Assembly (NCBI GenBank): GCA_039105265.1
Contig: JAPFFF010000012.1
Span: 3,162,001 to 3,226,000, forward strand
From: Tritrichomonas musculus
Taxonomy: Eukaryota > Parabasalia > Tritrichomonadida > Tritrichomonadidae
Direction: 5' to 3'
Length of the DNA: 64,000 bases
Shown here: piece by piece, positions 32,517 to 43,437 of the stretch
Numbering within the stretch: the first letter of the stretch is position 1
How the letters are laid out: every line of letters begins with the position of its first letter
Position numbers and translations under genes: made by a program
Notes under the pieces: generated by a model
The model's database searches: none
Seen by the model: only the letters and a program-made list of their open reading frames with translations
Told to the model about the DNA's origin: nothing

Positions 32517-33491
32517 TCACACTTCACATGGGAATGAGATTGATCCAAAGAATTCGATGGCCGAAATTGCGATGAAATACCTGTAACACTTGTAACGGCC
32601 AGAAAGGTTATATGCATACCAGTTGTCCCATTGAATATATTTGATGTATCTGTAGAATTTACCTTTTCTTACACATTCGAAATGACCAACAAAATTGCCT
32701 TTGTTTAATTCGTCTTCATTCTCTCTAAGGTCGATCATTTCCCATTTTTCGTGATCATTCGATCCCATGAACTTCCATGTTTTTGGCTGACCTTGATATT
32801 GGGATCTTCCTAATGCTCTGATAGTGTAAGATGTCATATTGATTCTTCTTTCACCAAAGTCATATTCAATGAATGCATATCTTCTATCGTAAACGGTATT
32901 CATATATCCTTTATCGAAATCATAAACACTCAATAATAATAAATTTGAAACATCATTGTAACCGTAACCACTTTTTCCTCCTCCTCCTGTCAGTTTCAAT
33001 TCTTCATCGTTTCCATCATTTTTATTGAGGAGATAAGTTATGATTCCTGAAAATTTGTTGTCTTCTGAATAATGACATTCGATGATATTATATTCAACAA
33101 CCGTTTCTTCTTCGTTATCAAGAATTGTCATTATTCGATCATAAATGTTTCTTTTATCTCGTTGATTTATTTGAATGTTTTGATTTCCTCTTTCTTTGAT
33201 CAATGTTGAAACAATCTCAATGATATCTTCAATTTTAATTTCTTCTAATTTTGAGACATTGAAAACATATTCTTTGATATTTTGATCTTTTTGATATTTA
33301 TCATTGATTACTTTTGATATGATACGTGCATTATTAACTGTTGTTTTGAATATGATTTGTTTTTGTTTTTGAATTATGACACCATTTTCTTCTTTTGAAT
33401 ATTTAATTTGAATGATAATTTTGAAATCTCCACTTTCATCATTTGACAAAATTCTATTTAAAGAAGATACAGGAGTTTGATAAACAAACAT
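32517..33491 (-). CDS. F5/8C (discoidin-type) domain protein, 324 aa
   Basis: The C-terminal half (about residues 165-320) has the F5/8 type C pattern: a Gly-rich loop, YAFIEYDFGERRINMTSYTIR, then PKTWKFMGSNDHEKWEMID, then FRYIKYIQWDNW-like strands. In parabasalids this domain commonly follows BTB/BACK-like N-termini. Here residues 1-160 are a diverged, charged region with a BTB-like secondary pattern (VFNVSKLEEIKIEDIIEIV). There is no signal peptide, so it is probably intracellular despite the domain's extracellular use in animals. The ATG is supported by an initiator-like TCACT 10 nt upstream. The gene looks intact. Confidence 0.75.
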   Translation of the reverse strand: MFVYQTPVSSLNRILSNDESGDFKIIIQIKYSKEENGVIIQKQKQIIFKTTVNNARIISKVINDKYQKDQNIKEYVFNVSKLEEIKIEDIIEIVSTLIKERGNQNIQINQRDKRNIYDRIMTILDNEEETVVEYNIIECHYSEDNKFSGIITYLLNKNDGNDEELKLTGGGGKSGYGYNDVSNLLLLSVYDFDKGYMNTVYDRRYAFIEYDFGERRINMTSYTIRALGRSQYQGQPKTWKFMGSNDHEKWEMIDLRENEDELNKGNFVGHFECVRKGKFYRYIKYIQWDNWYAYNLSGRYKCYRYFIAISAIEFFGSISFPCEV

Positions 33492-33498
33492 ATAATAA

Positions 33499-33503
33499 AG
33501 TGA
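33499..33503 (-). promoter_or_regulatory. Initiator-like TCACT for the F5/8C gene
   Basis: Minus-strand TCACTTT with its A at 33501, 10 nt before the ATG at 33491. Confidence 0.45.
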
Positions 33504-33829
33504 TATGAAATATTATTCTTAATATTGAACAAATAAACACAACAAATCAAAAAAATTAATAAAATTGAGAGATACTCATTCAAAAATCAAAAATTTCTTA
33601 TTAAAATAAAAATTATTAACAGAAAAATTGAATAAAAATTATTCAATTTTTTTCCAAATCATTATTTTGAATTTTTGGAAAAATTTTTATTCAAATTTCT
33701 GAATGACTTTTTTTTTTTCATCCCAAGAACTCATTTATGAGATGAATATTATACAAAATATTTCTAACAAAAAGAAAAATTTTTATTTATGATCATACTT
33801 GTAACGTTGATGAAAACAAAAAATTAGGA
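33504..33829. other. Gene-free spacer
   Basis: A+T-rich, with several TTGAATAAAAATT-type inverted words; no gene seen. Confidence 0.35.
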
Positions 33830-34018
33830 TCATTCTGGGAGTTCTTTTAGAGTATTATTGGAATACACTGATTTTAGTGATAATGATGACTTAGATAAAG
33901 CTTTTGATGAAAAATTTGTTTTATTAAAGCCTGAAAATGCTCCATAAGCTATTAAAAGGCCAATATCAAGGCCTACAACTACAGATAAAACAAGGTTTAT
34001 TATTGTTGAAGCATTCAT
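33830..34018 (-). CDS. Possible 62-aa single-pass membrane peptide
   Basis: A short frame starting right after an in-frame stop. It has one clear hydrophobic helix (INLVLSVVVGLDIGLLIAYG) followed by a Ser/Lys-rich tail. It may be a small membrane protein or the 3' end of a lost surface-protein gene, whose C-termini often look like this. No initiator box is evident. Low certainty. Confidence 0.3.
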   Translation of the reverse strand: MNASTIINLVLSVVVGLDIGLLIAYGAFSGFNKTNFSSKALSKSSLSLKSVYSNNTLKELPE

Positions 34019-34244
34019 TCAATAAAAATAATTATTTTTATCATATCATTTCATTTAAAATTTGAAAAGATTTTACATATTCAAAAAATCAGAAGTTTAA
34101 CCTGCTAAATTGAAAATTTCAATTGAACTTTGAATTCAATCTCAGAGTTCAGCAATCAAATATATCAGATTTTTTTAAAAATATATATAAAAAAATTATT
34201 TTTTTTCTTCATTTAATGTAATTATATAAGTTTTAAGTAACATT

Positions 34245-35387
34245 TCATGAATAAAATGCTTTGAGTACATCAAATAATTGGTTGATTGAAGTAAATTTAC
34301 AGTATTCGCGAATACTATTTAGTGATAAAATAGGAAATCCTAGACAAATAGATGGTATTGATTCATTTTCTTCAATTACAGAATCATTTAGCCGATAATC
34401 AAATTTTTGCTTAGGAAAAGCATTAAGATCAATCGAGCCATTAAACAAAGATTTTTTGTCAATGTTTAAATCTTCTTTATTTCCTTTATTAAGTTCATTA
34501 TATGAAAGAAAAATTTTATCATCCATACTATAAGATGATTTATGTGGGTCGAGTTCAAAGCTTTCAATACAAATACAAAATGACTTTTCCAAATATTTTT
34601 TGTTAAAATCAAGACAAAATACTCTCTCGATAAAATAATTCAAAAAATTGCCGTAAATTGATGGAGAGCGATTTGGAATAAGATCATCTTTGTCATAAAA
34701 GACGCAAAAAACATTCATTTGCTTTTTTGGTTCTGCACATAGAAATGCTTGAAGGCTTGAAAATGCTGGAGCCAAAAAACTAAGATTTTGGCATGCCACG
34801 ACTCCATCCGTAAAAGTTGATGGAACTTGGTGGTTAGTAAAATTAAGATGAAAGTCTAGAATATCTTTTTCGTTTATGCTCAATTTTTTTGATATGTATT
34901 TAATTATAATCATCATCTGCTTCAGAACGATACAAATGGAAATCACAAGATAACGACTCTGATTCCGGTGTAGGAGGAATCGGAAAAAAAGAAACTGCTT
35001 CGTCACCTGAGTCAAATAGAATTGTGTCTGCGATATTATCTTTTCTAATAGTTATGTAACCTGAACATTTTAATGGGCGCTGATACATTGTTATATCTTT
35101 AGAGTTGCAACTTGTAATGTTCTGTCATAATTATCTTTAGACAAATAAACCATCGAAGGCTGGCATTTCATTGTCGTAATACATAATGATTCGAGATAAT
35201 CGTATTTGTATGCTATTAAAGCTCCTGTTTGTCTGATCACAAAGCCTTTCGTAGGGAGTTCTGGCCATTCTTCTTTTTCCGGCAATTCTTCAAAGCCTAT
35301 TTTTGTTAATAGTTTTTTTGTATATGATAAAAAGTGGAATGGTGTGGTACAAGTCCGTAAAAAGTTAGTTAATTTATTTTCATTCAA
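34245..35387 (-). pseudogene. M18 aspartyl-aminopeptidase relic
   Basis: The N-terminus (NFLRTCTTPFHFLSYTKKLL, GFEELPEKEEW, FVIRQTGALIAY) and later parts (DILDFHLNF, SSLQAFL, VFCVFYD, LNKG, and the end INQLFDVLKAFYS) follow the M18 metallo-aminopeptidase fold. Reading changes frame near 35100 and again near 34930. The metal-binding residues of the family are also gone: the usual TTH-T-D-SP is replaced by TTMKCQPS, the R-x-DN by APAFSS, and the D-x-EE by YDKDD. Either a dead gene or a long-inactive paralogue that later broke. Confidence 0.6.
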
Positions 35388-35857
35388 AATTTTCTTAAAA
35401 ATATAACAAAATATAAACGCTCATTCTTTGTATTTTTTATTCTTATTATTTTTTAAAAATCCTACAATTGGTAAATGAATTAGTAGATATTTAACTATGA
35501 GAAATTATATTTAATTATGAATGATTCATAAAGATAATAAAAAATTTTAAGGCAAAAAGACCATCAAGGTATATCCAATTTACATATTGCATATTTACAT
35601 ATTGCATATTTTATTATTCAGAAAATAATTGAGAGAATTCAGAGGCTTGCGAGGTCTATTTGATAATAAAATAATAATAAAAAGAATTATATAAACTCAT
35701 ATTCAAAAAATGGTTCTCTCAAAATAAAATAAACCATTGAAATTTTGAATAAGTTCTTTCAATTTTGAGAGGACATGTTTTTGAAGATGAGTTTAATTAA
35801 AATATCATTTCAATGCCCTTTATTAATAAATCAAATTTGGTAAATATTAAAGTGCTC
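35388..35857. other. Gene-free spacer
   Basis: Contains a small tandem duplication TTTACATATTGCATA at about 35580-35606 and otherwise plain A+T-rich sequence. Confidence 0.35.
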
Positions 35858-36832
35858 TTAGTCCACTTTAACCATGTCAAGTATAAAATTATTTCGATTG
35901 AATTTCAAAGCCTGTTTGGTAATTCTTAAATTCAAATTGTATTTTGATTCAAGAATATGACAAAAAGATTTTAATTCAAATTTATTGAAATTCATTTCAA
36001 CAAATTTGAATAAAAGATTTATTTCATTTGCAAAAAGTACGTTTTCATTATCTTCAGCGATTTCTTTTAGTTTTAAATCATCAGAAAAAACAAGACAAAC
36101 GAAATTTGACTGAAAAATTTCTCTAATTGCACAAATATAATTATCACATTCATCAATTTTATTACAAGTTAAAATGAGTTTAATTTTATTTCTTTTTTTA
36201 TTTTCAGCAATATAAAAAGCATGTTCAATAGAATCTGTATAATAAACGTTCTCTTCAACTGATGATTTTAATTCATTTAAATATTCTTTAAAATTGTTAG
36301 TTGTGTTGATCCAAAGGATGAAGAATTCTGGTTTCATTACAGTTAATGAACAAATTGGAACAATTTGAAAATTATTTGGAAAAACAAATTCATTTGCTGT
36401 AATTAATAAATCATCTATTTGATCTTCTTCAGGATCAAAAGGAATGAAACCTCGACAACTTCCAACAAAAGCTGTATGAATTCCACAATTTTCTTCTATT
36501 ATTTCAGGTAAAGGTTTAGATGAATATTGGTCCATATCTTTTCTTTCAATTATCGTTTTTTGATTATCATTATAAAATGAAATGCAACACAAAACGCTAG
36601 TTTTTTCTCTATCATTCAATATGTTATAATCATTTGAATACATCGTCGCATAGAAGATATTATCGGTTGCATAAATACCTTTACCATAATAACCATCATC
36701 AGTCTGTTTAACTTCATCCTTGCCTGGCATTAAATAATGATTTTGAATGATCTTTGGTTGATTTAAAATGTTTGTTCCATGATATAGAAAAAGTTCTTTT
36801 ATTTCATCAGATTTTTTAACTTTTTCAATCAT
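35858..36832 (-). CDS. PARP-like ADP-ribosyltransferase, 324 aa
   Basis: The N-terminal domain carries the PARP-type H-Y-E triad: His in LFLYHGTN (about residue 18), Tyr in YYGKGIYATDNIFYA (about 53) and Glu in ANEFVFPNNFQIVPI (about 145). Spacing and surrounding strands fit a mono- or poly-ADP-ribosyltransferase fold that uses NAD+. A second domain (about 160-320; FFILWINTT, KIKLILTCNKIDECD, NVLFANEINLLF) has alternating strands and helices and resembles a response-regulator or Rossmann-like fold that I cannot name. The frame stays open upstream of the ATG at 36832 and contains no other ATG, so a 5' truncation is possible. The upstream part includes a small tandem duplication at about 36872-36908. 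Confidence 0.65.
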   Translation of the reverse strand: MIEKVKKSDEIKELFLYHGTNILNQPKIIQNHYLMPGKDEVKQTDDGYYGKGIYATDNIFYATMYSNDYNILNDREKTSVLCCISFYNDNQKTIIERKDMDQYSSKPLPEIIEENCGIHTAFVGSCRGFIPFDPEEDQIDDLLITANEFVFPNNFQIVPICSLTVMKPEFFILWINTTNNFKEYLNELKSSVEENVYYTDSIEHAFYIAENKKRNKIKLILTCNKIDECDNYICAIREIFQSNFVCLVFSDDLKLKEIAEDNENVLFANEINLLFKFVEMNFNKFELKSFCHILESKYNLNLRITKQALKFNRNNFILDMVKVD

Positions 36833-36934
36833 TTTCTGTTTGTATTCGTTATATTGTTTAATAAAGAAAAAGGATTTATCTGTCGACGAAGGATTTATCT
36901 GTCGACACAGACTAAATATTAAAGAAAAAGTCAC

Positions 36935-38047
36935 GATATTACAATTAAATGTTTTAAAAAATCCAAATATGATATTTCTTTATTCAAACTTGAAAAAAAA
37001 ATCATCGAGTCGCAAGATTTCCCAAATAATGGAAATCGACGTCGACGCTGATTTTTGGATTATATGATAGACATCAGTCGATTAAAACGCGTCTATACTA
37101 TTATCCTTTTATAAGAAATAAAATATATTTTTTTCAACAAAAAAAATCAATTCTAATATAGAAAAAATTGAAAAAATGATATGAAAAATAAACAGTGATG
37201 TGAAAAAAATAAAAAAAATAAGTTTTAGCTTTTTCTTTATTTTTATATAAATATTGGTATATATTACATATGAAAAAAATGAAAATATCAAAAAGAAATC
37301 TATTTTTAGCATTCTTTTATAAAAAACAATAAAAAAAACTATCGTTATTTATTGAAAATTGAGAAATTGATCGCAAAAATAAACGTGCTCTTTATTTATC
37401 AATAAGCACATCAGAGCAATATCTTAGCTGTAAAACAAAAAGAAACTAGATCTGATGTCAGTATTAAACAGCAAAGGAGCCATATTATAAGGTTATTCAA
37501 TTATTCGCTTATTTGACGGATTTTAATCAAGAAATTAAAACGAAAAAATAGGTTCAAACAAATATCTTATGCTATTAATTATTTATTCAAAAGTGATGAA
37601 TCCAAATGTCAATAAGAAAATCGGAAGATCAAAGAAAAGAAAAAATAAAAATCAATATAATCGGTCAAATCAGTAAACCTAGATGAAAACATACAGTAAA
37701 AGCATAGAATAGAGCAGGTATTTGATGTTTTATACTTAATTAAAAAATTTTTAACATTATAATTTTTTTTTTTTTATTTTTCTCATTATTTACCAAAAAA
37801 AAGCTATTATCAATTATCGTAATCATATATACACGAATTGATTCATGTTTTGTGTTGATATTTAAACTTTTTTTGTGATTTCGCAAAATATGTGTTTTTT
37901 TTCTCCGAATAATCAGAAATTATTATCAATGTGGTATTTAAAAGATATTATACGTGATGATTTTATAATTAATTGTAGGAAATAAGAAGAATAATCTAAT
38001 TTTTCTTAGTTTGAAATTTTGGCGGGATTTTTCATTCAAAAAAATGC
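36935..38047. other. Gene-free A+T-rich spacer
   Basis: No credible frame; ends at the target duplication of the 2-kb element. Confidence 0.4.
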
Positions 38048-38055
38048 ATTTTTAC

Positions 38056-40036
38056 AGAGGTGCGAGAACTAAAAAATTTTTTAAAAAACGATCAACTTTA
38101 ATTTTAAAACTTTTGTAATATCTTGGAAAATAGAAAGTATAATTTATTTTTTGCAAAATAAATAAGCATTATATTCTAATATAATAATAAAAATATATTA
38201 ATTTAATATTTATCTTCACTATAAGCAACCAAAACATATGAATTTGCTTATAAAAAACAAATTCATATTTATCTTGATCAATAATCAGTTATTTTTAATA
38301 ATATATTTTAATATATTTATTATTTTTAATTTAACATTTAATTAAGTATTTATAAAATATTTATATTGGATAATTTCGCAAGATATTAATACTTCTATTT
38401 TCCATATTTCATTATTTATAAATATCTCATAATATTGTTTATCTCTAAGGGATAACTATTTAAAATTTATTATAAATTTCAATAATTATTATGATTCTAG
38501 AATATTATTGAAAACGGCTCGCCAAGAGACATTTTAAAACTCTCCCATTCAAAATAAAGTAATTACTTTATTTTCTCTCAATTGCATTCAATTTTTTTTA
38601 AAAAAATAAAAATTCAAGAAAAATGATATTTCTAATTAAGATATTTTCTTGACAATTTCAGAAATCAATTATTTTATGGTATTGAATATAATAATTTGTG
38701 TTTTGTGGAATTTTAAGCCATTCCGTCGAAATCTTATTATTAACATATTTTACTCAAAATCTTTTACATTTTGAATTTGATGATATACTAATATGTATAT
38801 TTATTTAAAAAATATATTTTCACAGGAAAACTAGAATTAAATATGAAAACTACTGATAAAATTGCATTTTAAGTTTTGAAAATCCCACAGAAAAAATGGC
38901 CCTATCTTTTATGCTAGAACTATTCTAAAATAATAATTATATAATCTAATGCTTATATAAAACTTTGTAAAAACTTTTTAGGGATGAATTTTAAGATATA
39001 TTTAAAATAAAATTTGACCAATTTTTTTTTTTGAAAATTTGATAGTTTATACAAATATTTCTATAAGTGCAATCAAAATTATTCTTATAAGCATTCAATA
39101 TCGTTCAAATATATATATATATTAAAAATGATATTTTTATTATATTTTTCTTGGAAATGATTATAAAATTTTTTATTGTCTGGTATATTTAATAAAAGTA
39201 TTTTTAATTCTAGTCTTCATGAAATTAAATAAATTGAATATCATCATCATATGTTAATTACTTTTAAATAAATGCTGAATTTGTCACATATTTATGGTAT
39301 ATACATAATGTTAGAATGCCTTTTTAAAAAGCTTTTTAATCAAACTTGAAAATCACCAATATTAAATACATTTAAATTTTGGCCTCTATTATTTGAAGTA
39401 AAACTCATAAATAAGAACTTATGAAAACGTTCATGGTTCCCCTATTATAAAACCGGTGATTGGAAAGAACAAATCACAAAATCATCATCTCTATCAGGTA
39501 GTAATATAATTGCTAGATATATAAATTTATCAGATGACAAAACAAAGAAAATTAGAATAAAAATGAAGTGTAGAAAGAAGGATAGACTAGATAATATCAA
39601 GAAACTTCATCAAATTTCAAAAATGACAGAAAAAGAATTAAATTCTTTACAAATTGAAGATGATTTTATATTTTTTATTAAAAATAATAATCTAATTAAT
39701 GCTCATTTTAAGGAAGATAACATGAATGATGAAGATTTTCCAGATTATTTGAAAAAAATTTAAAATTGGACAGATTAATATTGAAAAATGGATCAAAAAA
39801 CACAAATAATTAATTTAAATAAATTTAATATTACAATTATCTTTAATATCAATAAAAATTAATTCATAATAAATTGAATGGTTTACATCAATTTCATTGA
39901 ATATTATAAAATACAATATTTTGTCTCCTATCGAATAAATATTTATAAAAATAATGTATAACATATGATATTAAGTGAGGATATATATATATAGGAATCA
40001 GGCATTTTAATCATATTTCCAAGTTCTCGCACCTCT
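38056..40036. mobile_element. 2-kb hAT-like DNA transposon
   Basis: Perfect 15-bp inverted ends (AGAGGTGCGAGAACT and complement) are flanked by an exact 8-bp duplication ATTTTTAC (38048-38055, 40037-40044). This combination fits the hAT superfamily. The interior is mostly A+T-rich without a transposase; one coding remnant lies at 39425-39763. The terminal word AGAGGT links it to the 1.2-kb element at 18333. Confidence 0.85.
39425..39763 (+). pseudogene. Unrecognised coding remnant inside the 2-kb transposon
   Basis: 113 codons read KRSWFPYYKTGDWKEQ at the start and end with an acidic FPDYLKKI. Composition is protein-like and an in-frame TGA at 39422 separates it from another open stretch upstream, so it is the end of a broken gene. 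It could be transposase C-terminal text or a captured host fragment. No family recognised. Confidence 0.4.
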
Positions 40037-40170
40037 ATTTTTACATAAAAATCTTTCACAAATATTTATTTTTTCTGCTTTTAAGTACTGCCAAATGATA
40101 GATATAAAAAAATTATATTTATATAAAAAAATTCAGAAGATAATCTTAACCACAGAGCCAGAGTCGACAT

Positions 40171-41817
40171 TTATTTCCTTCGTCGACGGTTTTTTCCGCC
40201 TTCTTTATATTTGTTGGTAATAATCGTTTCACCAACAATTGTTAATTCATTTGGACAATTTTCAATATCAAATCGAACTTTTTCTTCCATTGAATTATAC
40301 AATTCAATATTTTCACAAACAAATAATAAATTTTTGTTTTTGATTTGTTGTAAAGAAAGTTTTTGTTGGATTTCATTTTGTATTTCTTCAAAATCGATAT
40401 TTTCAAAGATTTTGGTGTTTTGAAGAATATTAACAGATTTTTTTGATAAAAACTTTTTGAATAGCGTTTTGGTCGGCCAATTTAATTCTGTTTGATATTA
40501 AATGTTACCAACAATTGGTAAATTCAATGGTTCCATTAATTTATCTTTGAAATTATTAATGATTTCTTCATATTTGTTTTTGTCATTTCTAAATTCTTCT
40601 GATAAAATGAATGCAATTGTTAAAAAAGTGCTACCTTTTTCAATAGAAACGATTAACATTTCTTTAGGAAGAATTTCAATGAGTTTGTTCATTTTGATTT
40701 TTTCTATTGAAATGCTAAAATGAAATGTAACCGTTGGAACGAAATATTTATAATTTTTATTTAATTGATAAGAATTTTCAATCATGTCACTTTCAATCAA
40801 ATATTCATTGAATTCATTCGATACAATTGGTTGTATGATTTCGTTTATCAAATTTCAAATCACTTTTTCTACATATTCATTCAGTGCATTTTCAGGTAAT
40901 TCTTTTATTTCTTGATATTCAGCGTAATGGTTTTTACAAATGAACATTCCTGGAGTCAAGCAAATAAAATCTTCAGAATTTTTATCAGGTTCGATTTTTT
41001 TCTGACAAACAGAGCATTTCAAACAGTTTCTATGATATTCAAATCCGGAATAATATATAAGTTCATTTTTATCAATATTTTTCTGACATGATTTACAAAC
41101 CTCATTATTATTATTTTCAACTGTTGGGCTTTCAGTTGTTGAACGAGTTCTTTCTTGTTGGTTTGGTTTTTTAAACAAATTGAAATTAAAGGATTGAAAA
41201 GGATTATTTATTTTGAAGTTAAATATTGGTAGAAATGGTGCGGTGTTAGTATCTGGTGCGAAAGGTATATCAGGAAAAGCATATATATTTTTCTTTTTAT
41301 TATAACATTCACTTATAAGATAATCAAAAGCACATTCGATTTTTTCACCAGTTTTAGCTGATGTTTCAAAATATTCTAAATTCAAATCAGCAAAATCTGA
41401 CAATACATTTTCTCTTTCAATATAATTTTCATCATCAATAAGATCAATTTTATTTCCAATGATCACAGCTGATGCTTCGTCGTTGTTCTCACGAAGTTCA
41501 TTGTACCAATATTTCACATTTGAATACGAATTTTCATTTGTAACATCAAATACGATGAAAACTCCATTTGCATTCCTATAATAACAACTTACAATTGATC
41601 TATAATGTTCTTGTCCAGCTGTATCCCATATTTTAAGTTTAAATTTACGCGAATCAATTGTATAATCCTTTTCGAAAGAATCAATCCCAATAGTACTTAT
41701 ATCACAATTAGATGCATTATTAACAAAGCAATTAATAATGCTAGTTTTTCCAACAGAATAATCACCAATTACTATTAGATTGAGTACGATAGGATCTTCT
41801 TCAATTGGAGTCCAGCA
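40171..41817 (-). pseudogene. Rab GTPase-LIM fusion gene, broken
   Basis: One frame runs from 41817 to 40171 with no shift. First comes a Rab/Ras-type GTPase: P-loop GDYSVGKTS, switch II WDTAGQEHYRS, NKID, and ETSAKTGE. A linker of about 60 residues follows, then a full LIM zinc-binding domain: C-x2-C, x17, H-x2-C, C-x2-C ending C-x2-H. A helical C-terminal region ends in RRRRK. No ATG precedes the P-loop: the frame begins after a TGA, so the start has been lost. In-frame TGA (40855-40857) and TAA (about 40498) also interrupt the part after LIM. The prenylated Cys tail usual in Rabs is replaced by the LIM part. Confidence 0.7.
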
Positions 41818-42007
41818 TCAAATTGATTGGGACTGTTTTTACGACGAACACAATGAGAAAAAAAAAAAAGAACAGTTGGATGAAATCGGAGATGGTGCAA
41901 CTTTATCATATAAAAAGACCACCGATAAAGAAACGGGCGAATCATTTTTGGTACAAAAAGTGGCATCAAAAGATGGAGAAAATTCTTACGACTTTGACAG
42001 AAGTTGA
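41780..42007 (+). other. Possible C-terminal coding fragment, charged
   Basis: Plus-strand text from about 41800 reads DEHNEKKKKEQLDEIGDG and ends SYDFDRS before a TGA; its Lys/Glu/Asp make-up is protein-like. It abuts the lost 5' end of the Rab-LIM gene, so this may be the tail of another gene joined here by a rearrangement. It overlaps that gene's first codons on the opposite strand. Weak. Confidence 0.25.
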
Positions 42008-42140
42008 TGTTAATCCAAAATTGAAAAAATAAAATAATAATAATAAAAAAACAATTTAATTATAACTCTGCATTTATATATAGATTTATACAATATTTAT
42101 GAAAAAAACTTGGCAGATTTATACTATAAATTTTATAGCA

Positions 42141-42337
42141 GTGTGATCCTCGCTCACCCGTGACCGCTGTGGCCCCTCTCCTTTCCTCTTCCGTTGGGTC
42201 TGGAGAACTCGCTGCTGCCAGAGACAGTCACAGCGTCTGCGAGGTGGTGCTCGTCGCTGAGGAGGAAGCGGCCAGCATCTGACTTCCAGCGCGAGAAGCT
42301 CGATGTGGTGAAGCCAGAGCCGCCAGCGCCATGACAA
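42141..42337. other. G+C-rich foreign-looking island, about 200 bp
   Basis: About 60 percent G+C with many CpG, set abruptly between flanks of well under 30 percent. The minus strand gives a frame (FTTSSFSRWKSDAGRFLLSD) whose codon use is unlike any neighbour. It could be a host, bacterial or other insert, a capture during repair, or an assembly chimera. No family recognised. Confidence 0.6.
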
Positions 42338-43430
42338 GAGAAATTATAAAAATCGATCAAACATATTGTATCTCAAATGGTACATTTTTAAATGCATTTA
42401 AGCAATTTTGTAAACTGAAAAAGATCTTTTTGGATATTTCAAAAAGATTTTATACATTTGGAACTAATTTTTTCTTGAAAACTAGGATACACGAGCATTT
42501 GAATAAAGAATTAATGATGAATATTTACTTCTCCAGATTAGATCATTGATACCTGACAGAATATCATTTAAATTAAAAAATAGTCCAAATCAAAATTATA
42601 TGAGCTAAAATTCATTTGAAAAACATTGTTTAAGCCAAATTGATGGTAACATTGATTGTTTATGTGAATAAAAAGATCATAATAATATTTTTCTCCATAC
42701 TCTAATATATTAGCTTTTTTATGTTAAAATGTCTAGGAAGATTATTAATCAGAATCCCATTAACAGTTTGGTAATATCCATCAATTTTTTTTTTTTTTTT
42801 TTCATTTTCCAGATATGCTGCTTATGATATCATTAAAAAGGCCGTCTGAGTTCATCAAATCTTAATAAAACTTTCCAGAAAATTTTTAATTGAAATGTTT
42901 TTATGAATAAGGAAGAGTCTTTACCTCTATATTGAAAACATGATCGAACTTTTGTATATAGTTTACAATATAGAATAAGAAAAGAGCTATTTTAGAAGAT
43001 TATCATACATTTCAAATGATGGCAAAAAAGAAATTGAAGTTTAATAAAAGAATAAAATGATCATTATTGATATTTTGATCAATTCAAATTATAGCTTTTT
43101 TCAATATTGCATAAATTTTATATTTTTTTCCATACAATTTATAAAATATTAATATCTTAATCTAAGTTTAATATTTTAAATTAAATAATAATACAAATTA
43201 TACTATAAAACTAACATATAATAATAATAAAAATAAATATTTAAAAATATCCATATAATGAAAATATTAACATAAATATTCCAATTATTTTTTATCTGAA
43301 AACTTTTTTTTTGATATCTCAAAAAATAATGAATAAACTCTTTTCAATGAAATATTTCAATTCAATTTTTCAAATAATTCATTAGAAAAGTTGACAACCA
43401 TTTTAAAAAGCATTGAATTAATTGATACTA
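42338..43430. other. Gene-free A+T-rich spacer
   Basis: Includes a run of about 18 T near 42786 and holds no credible gene; its right end is the sugar-transporter promoter. Confidence 0.4.
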
Positions 43431-43435
43431 TCATT
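43431..43435 (+). promoter_or_regulatory. Initiator-like TCATT for the sugar transporter
   Basis: TCATTG with its A at 43433, 5 nt before the ATG at 43438; a very short leader as is usual in trichomonads. Confidence 0.45.
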
Positions 43436-43437
43436 GA

